NCBI GenBank assembly: GCA_003194525.1
Contig: NBIV01000772.1
Location: 1 to 22,134 of the forward strand
Origin: Gracilariopsis chorda
Taxonomy: Eukaryota; Rhodophyta; Florideophyceae; Gracilariales; Gracilariaceae
Reading direction: 5' to 3'
DNA: 22,134 bases
Shown here: positions 7,185 to 16,242 of the stretch, in pieces
Numbering within the stretch: the first letter of the stretch is position 1
How the letters are laid out: each line of letters opens with the position of its first letter
Made by a program: the position numbers and the translations under genes
The notes under the pieces: generated by a model
What the model saw: the letters and a program-made list of their open reading frames with translations, nothing else
Told to the model about the DNA's origin: nothing
Databases searched by the model: none

Positions 7185-9348
7185 CGCTCAGCTGATCCAC
7201 TCTTGTGCTCTTCGGTCGTAGTCCGGAGCTCTGTGTAGTATTGATTTTCGGCTCTGTGCGATGGACAAACAACAAAACACGTGATGTCTCGTCAGTTTCC
7301 GCTTGAGGAAAAGCTACTGACAGCATCTTCCGCTATGCTGGGGAGAAAATTTCCATTCCTTTCTCAACAACGGTACGTTGCAGGGGTCCTGGCCAGATCA
7401 ATGCCAGGTGCACTGAAATCAAACCCGTGAAGATCTAAGTGAACTTACCAGTACCGCTTCCGCGCGAATGAATAATGAGAGTACAATCTTCGTCATCGCT
7501 GTTTGTCTTCGCGCACCTAAAAGTCAAGAATTTTGAAAGAGGTATCTGCTGGTAGGAGAGCTTTGCTACTTGGCTCAGCTGTCTCCCTGCCATACGTCAG
7601 ATCCCAGACAGACTTCACTACAGCACTGCCGAGTTTATTGGGTAGTCCTTTTTCCCTGGCCGAGTCGAATATTTCTAATGCCTTAGTTCAAGAGTCAGTC
7701 AAACGGTAACAACCGTTGCTGGACAAATTAATACCGCACTCCATAAGCAACTATTGTAGGCGCTCGCCTATCGCATTCTTCTCTTCGTATATAATGACTA
7801 TCAGCTGGGCCATCATGGCCGCAGCAAAACAGTCTTTATCACAAACGATGTTTCTTGTGATATTATAGCCGAATGCTTCTTCATTGGCCAAATTGGGCGT
7901 CTTTCTCTCTTCTTCAAGGTCCAAGGTTACCTTGTTGATCTACATGAATCCCGTGAATGCTTCCCTGAAGACGAAACCTTTCTTTTTGCCCATACAGGCG
8001 AGAACATTGAAAGAAGCTGTTCTGGCGACGACAGCACATTGCGTAAGATCATCGTGTATGTGGTTGGTCAAGTAATCAGCCAGCAACAGTGCGATTTCAT
8101 AACCAGTGAATATACACAGCGACCTATGGGCTGAAATTTCGGCAGCCCCTAGAGACCGGCATCAGGATCATTCGCAACCACAATTGGAGCATTGCATCGT
8201 TTTGAAGTTTCAACATCAAGGTCCAGAGCACCGTTTTCCTCTGGATTGGGAAACGGTAGCGTTGGGAAGGCTGGGTCTGGTTTATATTGTTCCTCAACCG
8301 GTACGAACGTGGAAGTTGAAAGCGTCGAAAGATTTCGGCGATTAACGGGGTGCCGACGCCGTGTCAAGCGGTTTATACCATGCGTGGAGGACTGACATCA
8401 AGCAGAAGCTTATATAAAGCAGCAGTAATCGCCGAAAAGTACTGTTCAGTAATTTGGTGATGGGGATCTGGTAGTGGTGGTAGATCATGGTCAGATATGG
8501 CGTACTTGTTTTACAAGGGCGTGAGCAGTGTTTGACAGGTTGCTCTACACATCAGGTCGAATTTGAATGCCGTCGCTCCAGAAAACTTTGAGCCAGTTGT
8601 CCTGTGACGGGTTATGACTGGCTGTAACGCACAAACTCAGCACAGCTTGAAGGCTTCGTACTGCCAAGGCGATAGATGGCGTGGGAAACGGTCTGGAGAA
8701 AAGCTGGTCTTGCGCTCCATGGATCCTAAAAACGTCTGCAATGAGCACCGCAAACTTTGTGGAATCCGTTTTGGTGTTATGACTGACGACAAAGACGCGC
8801 GAAATAGGATTGGAGATCCTTGCCAGCGCCTGCGCCGCAGAAAGGACTAGACAATTGAGACGGTCATATCCTGGCCCGACGGCTGCGTGTAAGCCCTCTG
8901 TACCGAATCGAAGACGGTGGGTTTGGTCGAGGGCGACAGGCAGACGGGATGGCTCCGCGGGGGAGCATAGGCAGTGGGAGAGCATTTAGTTCACTTGTTG
9001 ACGTGTTGTCGGATCCGGATCCATGGCGATTCGGTCGCGGCCCAGTGCGCATATTGCGGGAGGGACTAGGGTCGCTCTTGTGCCAGGGTGGCTACAGCGC
9101 ATTGCAAGGGAGAGGGCGGTGGCACAGGCGGTTGTGAAGACGGCGGTAAGGAAGGCGGCGAGCGGGGAGTAGGACTCCGTCTGTGCCTCATCAGGCTGAG
9201 GGTGTGGCGAGGAATAGAGACACGGAGGGTCATGGAATTCAGATTTGCCTATGAAGCTCTGGGTAGGCAAAGTTGAAGACGGCGATGGTGATGCTGGCGC
9301 AGTGGACGGCGTGCTGCTGGTGCGCTGCGCGTCCGATGCATCTTCCAA
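7185..9348 (-). pseudogene. PGM2: PGM2-type phosphohexomutase (phosphoglucomutase/phosphopentomutase), near full length, broken
   Basis: The order on the minus strand follows the alpha-D-phosphohexomutase family. MDPDPTTRQQVN (about 9026-8989) is followed by an in-frame TAA (8988-8986). Next come RLRFGTEGLHAAVGPG, the phosphoserine loop TASHNPSQDN (8625-8596), HGVGTPLIAEIFRRF (about 8350-8310, shifted frame), YKPDPAFPTLPFPNPEENG, and the metal loop ANDPDAG (about 8175-8155). Then come REAFTGF (about 7960) and NEEAFGY with DKDCFAAA (about 7890-7820). The phosphate-binding GSGT (about 7460) is joined across an intron to EPKI and YYTEL. The third Asp of the metal loop is Gly. At least four frame changes and two stops occur. 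A start at 9348 would give a Ser/Pro-rich leader with a hydrophobic stretch, possibly a targeting sequence; this is uncertain. The family interconverts hexose or pentose 1- and 6/5-phosphates. Confidence 0.9.
7254..7448 (-). other. Preserved spliceosomal intron (195 nt) in the phosphohexomutase pseudogene
   Basis: On the minus strand the exon ends ...GGT ACT G (7449), followed by GTAAGT. The next exon starts after ...GCACAG at 7253 with AG CCG AAA ATC. Joining them restores a split Glu codon (phase 1) and the family motif GSGT-EPKI. Donor, acceptor and coding logic agree. The intron shows the pseudogene came from genomic DNA, not from spliced mRNA. One base is missing shortly after the junction (before YYTEL). 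Confidence 0.85.
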
Positions 9349-9664
9349 GAGGATTCTTTTGTTGAGCGTGACGTGCTGAGATTTTGTGGTGCAACCGCGC
9401 CCACCTGTCCACGTGGCGGGAAACGTGGTGCCATCGCAACGGTAGCTTGCACCGCACCTCAGGCCACGTCACACGCGCGTTGTATGGAAGAAGATACACA
9501 GCTGACGAGCGCGCTAGCACAGCAACCTCGTCCGCGCGACCCGCAACCGCTTTCTGGAACTGACCTTCACTTCTGTTCTCGTCACTCTACAAGCGCACTC
9601 CCTTTTCCTTTTTTCTCCCTCCTGCCCCCCTCTCTCACACTAAACGCAACTTACCGTCGTCGCC
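9349..9664. promoter_or_regulatory. Probable shared upstream region of a head-to-head gene pair (relic)
   Basis: About 316 bases separate the candidate start of the phosphohexomutase remnant (minus, 9348) from the ATG of the SNARE-like remnant (plus, 9665). The right end is pyrimidine-rich (CCCTTTTCCTTTTTTCTCCC at 9599-9618, then CTCTCACACTAAACGC), as often seen just upstream of starts in compact algal genes. No TATA box is evident. Function as a divergent promoter is inferred from layout only. Confidence 0.4.
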
Positions 9665-10890
9665 ATGTCCGACGCCGTCAATGTCGCTTTCGAGCGTTGC
9701 GAACATCTTCGTCAATAATGGGAAAATCTCAAATGTGACATGCTTGCTATAGAACCTTCAAATCCCAACGCCGCGCAAAGGAGGGACCGCCTTCGCAGCC
9801 AAATGGATCAAATCATGAATCAAATGACTTCAGTTCTCAATGAAACAAAACGACTCGTTCCTCCAAACCACGCTGAGCCACACGACGAGCCCATTGTTGA
9901 AGCGCGTCCGGTTCAGTATTCTGCTCATCACAAACACATCATTCATCTTACATACGATTCTTCTGAAGGTTCAGATGATTCTCACTCTGATTATGTTGAT
10001 ACCGACCCGCCAAAACCACACTCGCCACAACCGCCTCCAAGACCGGTTGCACCCCCGCTTCGGACTTAATCCCCGCCCACGTCCCCCATGACAAATATTG
10101 AGCTTTGTTGCTCTCCCGAACATCAAAAGGTGGCCAGTGAAAGCCATGCGAGCGTCTTTGGCAGCCTTTTTTGCGGATCACAAAGGAATAACGTTACCGC
10201 CTCGTGCAACAGCAAATGGGCCTGAAACACGAATATCAACGTTTGAATCGAAAGCCAGACCGCGCTTCCGCGGATGAACAGCTTGAGATCGCCTCCAATC
10301 TTTCACTACTTTCACCCATTCTGGCAGATACTCCGAACATGCCCACACCACGTACTCGTACGAAGGAAGATCCGCATCGAAACTCTTTTGATAAGGGGCA
10401 TGAAGTGTAGAGTCCCGCCCAACAACCGAAGGGAAAGGTCCCAGAGCCTGGTGCTCTATTGGTTTGTTCTCCCGTCACGGAATATGACAGTACTGGTCCA
10501 ACCGGTAACTTGGAAGAAATGTTAGCGCATCTGCGATATATCAAACCCACCCATGCGAAGAGAAAGAAGGATTAGGCTGTCTTTGAGGCTGGTGTCGCTT
10601 CCTCCTTCAAGGCTTTTCGATACATCGTTTTTTATGTCGCAGCCGCTGCTTTCAGTTTCAGCGCGGCGAACTCTAAGAATGATTCGGAGTCTTCTCACGT
10701 TAAGTAAAAGGCAAGAACTGTACAGAGTGCGTAGGATCTGTTCTCAGAAACTCATGTCCGTATTCATGAACAAGGTAAAAACATGGAAAGAACTACCGGA
10801 CGAGCAGAACAAATGGCCGACGATGCAAATGATATGTTAGCCGCTGCTGACGCGCTAAATCAACGACATAAGGGTGGGTTCTTCTCATAG
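9665..10890 (+). pseudogene. SNAP-25/Qb-SNARE-like protein, broken
   Basis: ATG 9665 (context CGTCGCCATGTCC) starts MSDAVNVAFERCEHLRQ, then TAA at 9716-9718, and the same frame stays open to 10069 with a Glu/Gln/Asn-rich helix and an acidic, proline-rich section. Later parts appear in other frames. The C-terminal part (about 10737-10890) reads ETHVRIHEQGKNMERTTGRA then EQMADDANDMLAAADALNQ and HKGGFFS before TAG. This heptad pattern, with LHxQG, a conserved RT, and a closing basic-GG-FFS, resembles the first (Qb) SNARE helix of SNAP-25/SNAP-29/plant SNAP33 proteins, which act in membrane fusion. No second SNARE helix is found downstream. Several frame changes between 10069 and 10737 make the middle unreadable. 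Confidence 0.6.
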
Positions 10891-11890
10891 CTTTGAAGGG
10901 TTTTGAAGCTTTTGAGCACTTTGTTGTATTATAAGCCTGGTTTAATAACAGTTTGTTCTTGCACTCGATCATCACTCTTACTACTAATGTTATGATTTGG
11001 GGTATGTGAACAGATTTACGCACAGAGGGGCAGAAGTTGCAAATCCGATATCCTCATTGCAGCTCCATGCCACGCTGCATTTTACTGAGAGCGGTAGCTG
11101 TCTCTTTCACGATTCGTAAAGGGAAAGGGGTGATCCCGCATTTCTGTCTTTCTACTTGGTGTATGCGTAGTATTGGAACCCGATCTTTTTGTAACCTGAA
11201 AAGTACTGGGAGTCATTGAACGCACATTGCAAAAACGAGCAGCTGCGTATTGCTGTGGCAGAAGTTATGTTAGACTCCTTAACCTCTCTCACGTTGTTTC
11301 TCAATTTGCTTTCCACCGGTCCCATGCTTCTATCATATTTGTGCTAGACTTCACGTAAGATGTACAACTTGTTCTTGCTGAACATGATGACAGCTACGGA
11401 GCAACAATTGTTTACGAAAGGCACCTGATCTCGCTAATGTACCAAAGCTGCAAAAATTTCCAAACTACATCGCCACTTTACACAAACCGCTGCACTAACT
11501 ACAAGTTCTAACATAGTATGTTTCTATAGAAAGAACAAAAGTACGAGAAGAATTGAAGAGATTGATCACGCCCAACAAAAATCTGTGCAGCCGAAGAAGG
11601 CATTGAGTCCCGAGGCTGAAAAAGAAAATATACACTGCACGGTATAATTACCGATTCGAACCCTCAAGTCGTTCCATAGATGAGTATGGATGAAACTTTT
11701 GTTCTGTTCTTGTTCCGGGTATGAAGTTGGTAAGATTAAGTGCAGGAGGGTTGAGTGGAGCGGAAACTGCGTAAACCTCGTCGTATGAGCATTGGGCGGG
11801 TCTGGAGAGTACGAAATTCCTAGTGTGAAGAATCTCATACCAGCTTGAGATGTTTGGGACGTAGTCCGACTTAGAACGGCACTTGACTGA
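10891..11890. other. No recognisable gene
   Basis: The stretch is AT-richer than the repeats. A possible exon edge lies at 11530 (TTTCTATAG followed by an open frame of about 38 codons with peptides RRIEEIDHAQQK and KKALSPEAEKEN), but it matches nothing I recognise. It could belong to the SNARE-like gene upstream. On the minus strand, open but unsupported frames continue from the RNA-binding protein remnant. Confidence 0.35.
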
Positions 11891-12140
11891 CGCGATAACG
11901 AATTGACAGCTTGCCAGAACCGTAAAACGAGACGGCTTGAACAGAGGTCCAGCTGGAGCCAGCCTTCCATGACAGGACGCCAAACCAAGGCGAAATCCAT
12001 TGGAAAGTTGTATGAGCAACAGGCGAAATAGCATGCGGGATAGAAGATGTATTTGGAATCGCGAATGCTTAGGACCCATACGGGATAGAAGCAGCAAAAT
12101 TTGATTCACAATTCTACGAACTTCATGACATATGACTCTG

Positions 12141-12691
12141 TTACTTTTGAGAGGATACATGTAATGAAGAGGTGGATGAATGAGTAGAAGAAAAGGGCAG
12201 TAGAGCAGCTGCTGCCTCGCGTCCAAGACGTGCGTCAAGCGCTTGTTTCGGCTCCGCACGCTTTACCTTGACGTGTTTATGCATGATTTCGTGGTCTACA
12301 TCCACCACTTTGTGGAATGTTAGTTCGGATGTAAACGTGATAAAGCCAAAGCCCCTCGAGTTATCAGTCTGATGGCCGTACATGACCTGACATTCTGCGA
12401 TATCACCGAAGCGAATAAAGTGGGCATGCAGATCGAAACGTCTGCTTCGCGACATGTGGTGGGTAAACTACCGATGAAGAATTTCTTTGTGGCACGCCAG
12501 GCATTGCTACATGACGGAGGCACCCATTCCGAACGTGGCACAACTATCTTTGCCTCGAACACTCGGCCGTATAAGTCGGGAAATTCTGCGGCGACTCGCC
12601 CGGCAACAAGCTCATTGGCCGCGGTGGCCGTACCGAATTGACGAAATCTTTGGAATGGGATGGTCACGCGACAGCTGGTCGCGCACTTCAA
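12141..12691 (-). pseudogene. Tandem-RRM RNA-binding protein (hnRNP/DAZAP1/Musashi-like), broken
   Basis: On the minus strand the RNP2 motif KKFFIGSLP lies at 12487-12461, followed by TTCREAD. After a 5-base excess the frame changes and continues DLHAHFIRFGDIAECQVM, then the RNP1 motif SRGFGFITF (12359-12333), and VVDVDHEIMHKHVKVKRAEP. Removing the five bases GTTTC would join the two halves, so the domain was once continuous. The RNP2-linker-RNP1 spacing and the HEI...VKVKRAEPK ending match the second RRM of hnRNP A/B-type proteins. The sequence before RNP2 (FEAKIVVPRSEWVPP) could be the end of a first RRM plus linker. The tail after the RRM is Ser/Thr-rich and runs to a stop at 12141-12143. 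Such proteins bind mRNA. The gene lies just downstream of the helicase remnant on the same strand. Confidence 0.82.
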
Positions 12692-12879
12692 ACAGGAACA
12701 ATCTCTATTGCTGGATATAAAGCGCTGTACATAATCATTAGTTCAGCGAAAAAAGGTGCACGTAAATTCATTTTCTCGAAACAATATATTACAGGCAGCG
12801 ACGCATGTTTGCATGTATTACACGTTTGGGTCCCGTCACAATGTATGGGACACGATCCATTGTCCTCAATGATAGCTTT

Positions 12880-14157
12880 GCTGCCCGGCTTGCACCTGAC
12901 CTGTACACTACAGTACCACTTTAGCAATGGTCTCTTCTTCCAACCTTGGAGAATGCAGTGCTGATTCCTCTTTATCAATACCTCGACGATCGGCCCGGCC
13001 ACTCATTTGCATCTATTCGCCTCCGGCAGGCTTTCTGAACTGTAACCCGTCAAGCGGCCTGATACTGGTAAAACAGCACTGTTTTGGCTGGCACGTTTAG
13101 TCCCATCTCAAAAGTCTCTGTCGCGAAAAGACATTTTCAATAGCCTTACTGAAATAGATTTCAAGAACCTCATTTACAACGGGAAAGGGGTCCTGAATGA
13201 TGGATGTCAATTTCGAGATCCAGCAGTTGGAAAATGGTGTGGTCTGGAGCAAATCCTGATCCTCGTCGTTCAGAGATGCTACCGCATTTTGAGATACTCG
13301 CGCTATGTTCGTTCGATATTCAAAATGCCAATCTATTCCGAGTATTTCACGTGCGTTTGGAATCGTAGCGCTCAGGAGTACAAATCTGACAGTTTGCGGA
13401 ACAAGGATGATTGATTCCTCCCACATGACCCCTCTTTCTTTGTCCCGCATATAGTGAACTGCATCAAAAATAAACTCAAGAGACCTCACGTACAACTTAA
13501 ATTCCTCTGTAGAGCAATGCTTCTGAGAGTTTTGGTAGTCATTACACGACAAGAGGTATTCTTGTTATCGTTGCATCCCCGGTCATCAGTCTAACATCAC
13601 TAAATTCTGCTTCAAGTTCTCGATATTTCTGATTGCTGAGGGCTTTGATCGGCGACGTATACCTTACCCTTTAGTTGTCTCTTCGTGCCATCGTAATTCC
13701 GTTATCCGCTGTCTTCAATGCGTTCGTGTGTGCTGCAACCAGAAACGCTCTCGTTCCGCCTACCCCTTTTACAATTTCCCGCTCAAATGAATTCAATGAA
13801 AGGGAATACTGCTTCGCCGGTTTCTCTGGCATCTTAAGCTCAGAAATGTTGTATTCTTTTTTGCAGTCTCCGCGAAGGAAAATGTCATGCTTACATGATG
13901 TTTTTAGCATTGGTGGAGATTGCACAAGCTTGTCGGGCAGAACAGACGATCCTGTTGTTCCCGTCGATTCCACACGAAATGTTATACAACGTGGCATTGA
14001 ACTAGTAGAGGGAAGTTTTGAAGACACCAATGCTGGCTCTTGTTCTTCACATGTGTGAACATCATTGCTCGAGTCCTTATCTGCAAGCCTTGGTTTTCTT
14101 CGAAACAACATGGGGATTGGCCCCGTTTAAACCTGTGCTATCTCTCTTATTTGACAT
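12880..14157 (-). pseudogene. MTR4: Mtr4-like DExH RNA helicase (nuclear exosome cofactor), truncated and broken
   Basis: Minus-strand peptides follow Mtr4 order. A candidate ATG lies at 14157. Next come SCKHDIFLRG (Mtr4 has CTHEVALP), KQYSLSLNSFEREIV, and AAHTNALKT (13733-13710; the Walker A of Mtr4 is SAHTSAGKT, so the key Gly is lost). An in-frame TAA is followed by [20 protein letters not shown] (motif Ia), LMTGD (Ib), [30 protein letters not shown] (DExH became DAVH, 13465-13454), and [12 protein letters not shown] (motif III). A deletion of roughly 170 codons follows, then [42 protein letters not shown] (13127 onward), and QMSGRADRRGIDKE (motif VI, 13009-12980; normally SGRAGRRG). Similarity ends near 12880, so the arch, winged-helix and ratchet domains are missing. 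Two motifs essential for ATP hydrolysis are mutated. Confidence 0.93.
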
Positions 14158-15050
14158 AATTGGGGCGAAAGATGTGTTCTTAGGTTATCAATGGATGCCG
14201 ATTGGACCACGCAAAGTAGTTCTCTTCCCAGAATTCTCATCTTTGCTTCCCTATCGGCTGGCACCCGCTATATGCTCTACGGGTAGTATAAATTGAGGAG
14301 TAGGATTTCGGCGGTGACCACGAGCGTGAGGTGGTTGGACCTCAAGCTATGTCGTAAAGTTAAGTTTGTTGAGCTTGTGCTCGTGCACTCCTCTCCTCTA
14401 CAACTACTTGCAGTATGAGGAACTCTTACGCTGTACGGAAAAGGGCCCCTACAGGATGCTAGGGACATAACAATAACCTCCAGCTTTCGCAAGAAAGTGC
14501 TCACAAAAGCAACGAGGAAGTGCCGCAACAATTGCAGGTTCAAACTTTTGGAACTTAGCAAGATCTGAACGTCTGTTCACATCAACCGCGGATTCAACCC
14601 TGCGGCTGTAGCCCCACTGTCATATCTCCAGTGCTATTGCACTGCACAACAGTTGCAATGATTCAATTAAAAAAAAAAGACAAAAAAACCTACGAGACAG
14701 GGGTGTAGAATTCTACGCATCTACCCGTGAATTGCTAGCTCCTTCTCATGACGCCGCCGGCGGCGTTTCTCAACTACGTGTAGGGACCGATTTGTCGAGG
14801 CGACCACAGCATGATGCTCTAGTCGCCTGGAAAGTTTCGAAACGAAACGACCACTGAAGTGCTCTCGTTGCTCTCATGGAAACATCGATATCAATGGTAC
14901 CTTACATTTTTCACGATACTCATGCGATTTATTAAAAGGTTTCGGCCGTTATGCACCAAAGGGATAGATTTCTTCTCGAATGGGGCAGCAGAGATAAAGG
15001 TGTCACTCAGTGCGGAAGCTAGACGTCTATGCAAACATGATTATGATGAT
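14158..15050. other. No recognisable gene; contains A-rich tract and palindromes
   Basis: Short open frames on both strands (14277-14561 minus, 14859-15083 plus) have no recognisable domains. Bases 14668-14692 form an A-rich tract. It is followed by two perfect palindromes, GTAGAATTCTAC (14705-14716) and ACGCCGCCGGCGGCGT (14751-14766). The plus ORF 14859-15083 encodes a basic segment and an acidic HDYDDDG patch but no family I know. Confidence 0.4.
14751..14766. repeat. Perfect 16-bp GC palindrome
   Basis: ACGCCGCCGGCGGCGT equals its own reverse complement. It lies 60 bases after an A-rich tract and 35 bases after a second perfect palindrome. It could be a binding site for a dimeric factor, a hairpin-forming relic, or chance. 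The surroundings have no genes. Confidence 0.7.
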
Positions 15051-15458
15051 GATGGACTGCTCCTATCGTCGTCACAGTTTTAGATTTCTGCTTTGTTTGG
15101 GGTCTCGGGTCACTGCTATCATCTAGATTATCGTATTCTCCAGGTGGTCCTGCAAGCAGGTAGAGAAATGCGCGTGCCTCCGCGATCGCTTTCCATCTGA
15201 GCCGCTCACCGAAGCGCTATTTTCATTAAATCCCTCCCGTGATTAAATCCTACGCCTGTGTCGGTTGTACTCCATCTTCTGCGTGCGCAAGTCCATGCTG
15301 ACGGCAATCGACGCACGGCACAGACCACTGCCGCATTGAGCCGTACGACAGGAGGTTGCTCCCAACGGCGGATATGCTCCTATCAACATTGCCAGAAATG
15401 TTCCCCGCTCAATCGGGCCTGCCGCCGGCCCACTCTTGTTCGGAACCGCGCTGATCAT
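15050..15458 (-). pseudogene. Unrecognised minus-strand coding-like fragments
   Basis: Two open stretches lie on the minus strand. At 15458-15243 the peptide contains VPNKSGPAAGPIERGTFLAM and a hydrophobic LIGAY. At about 15208-15060 it contains ERLRWKAIAEARAFLYLLAG, then PPGEYDNLDD, ending at TAG. They lie in different frames and may be two exons or two decayed parts of one gene. The first part weakly resembles the N-terminal PNKGPSG...FLA...GAY stretch of NDUFA13/GRIM-19, but on the strand opposite to the NDUFA13 exons downstream. I do not assign a function. Confidence 0.3.
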
Positions 15459-15611
15459 TTCATACAGCTTCTATTGCATTAGTACTTTTTACATTAAGCG
15501 AAGATGTGTGATTTCATGTGATTTCATCCGTCCAATAACACCTCCACATGTCTCAATCAATCTGACCCTGACTTGACCAACCCTGCTCTCTATTCGTGCT
15601 CAATTTTGTTT

Positions 15612-15951
15612 GGTAGGGATTTGCAACAAGAGAAGAAGAACATTCTTTTTAGCGATCATTCCGTTTTTACAAGCTAAGGATGAAGCTCGTTTTAGCAAAG
15701 GTAAGTGTCAATCCCTGATTTATATGCTCGTACCGCCTCATGAAATCAGAGCAAAGACACTTAAGGAGCTCGCAATTCGTATCCTTCGTCCCTTCCTTGG
15801 TGTGTTCTTCTATTTGTAGACAGAACAATACAGCAAATGGGAAGCAAACGTAATGGCGGATATCCCTAGCTGGAAGGTAGGGAAAAAGGTGCAAAAGTTT
15901 AGGAGTTTCATGCCTCCAGTTAGAGGAGAAGATCCGGTTTCTTACGATTAA
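15612..15951 (+). pseudogene. NDUFA13: NDUFA13/GRIM-19 (mitochondrial complex I subunit), C-terminal half
   Basis: Exon A (about 15612-15700) reads NKRRRTFFLAIIPFLQAKDE then ARFSK. Exon B (15824-15951) reads EQYSKWEANVMADIPSWKVG then FMPPVRGEDP before TAA. GRIM-19 proteins have LPxLQAExDxRF..., then MKDVPxWKVGExV and WMPPxxGEL, so order and spacing fit. Splicing 15701-15823 out keeps the frame. The exon parts seen are open, but the N-terminal membrane helix and start are missing upstream in the same orientation, and a TTGGTAG acceptor-like site stands just before exon A. It is therefore truncated, though it could be the last two exons of a longer gene. The protein normally anchors in the inner-membrane arm of complex I. 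Confidence 0.8.
15701..15823 (+). other. Spliceosomal intron (123 nt) in the NDUFA13 remnant
   Basis: The donor is AAAG/GTAAGT (intron starts 15701). The acceptor is GTAGACAG/AAC (exon starts 15824). Joining gives AAA GAA CAA TAC (K-E-Q-Y), in frame on both sides. The nearer TAG at 15817-15819 would shift the frame, so the CAG at 15821-15823 is preferred. A phase-1 split inside a Glu codon is the same arrangement as in the phosphohexomutase intron. Confidence 0.8.
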
Positions 15952-16240
15952 CGCTTGTACGAGAACAATAACCTTTAGCAGCAGGGTAAAGTAGCTTTCT
16001 CATGTTTCAAGACAAAAGAGTGTCAATAGAATACATTCTATCAACCTTAATTCTATCACTGAACCAGAACACATGCAGATGAAACACGATACAGATGTAG
16101 TATGAAAGTAGGCACTGTCTACGTCGCGTTTCAAACAGCGAAAGTCTTCAAAAAGCGTGTTCAGAAGTACCGGTGGCTGCACTTCTGCTCCCTCGCCCCA
16201 CTAGACTGACGTGTTCTTCGCAGAATCCAGCGTTATCGCG
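15952..16240. other. No gene seen
   Basis: This is a short intergenic stretch between the NDUFA13 stop and the probable leader of the DUF3326 remnant. It is AT-rich at 15990-16080. No conserved peptide or RNA was recognised. Confidence 0.4.
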
Positions 16241-16242
16241 AT

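Noticed and set aside
11640..11670. Possible tRNA B-box (GATTCGAACCCTC)
   Set aside because: No matching A-box or acceptor stem at the right distance, and no cloverleaf can be drawn.
11566..12259. Long minus-strand frames after the RRM gene as a separate protein
   Set aside because: They overlap the RRM tail in another frame, lack recognisable motifs and show no conserved composition.
14585..14640. Second tRNA-like stretch (GGATTCAACCCTG)
   Set aside because: No paired acceptor stem or anticodon arm was found on either strand.
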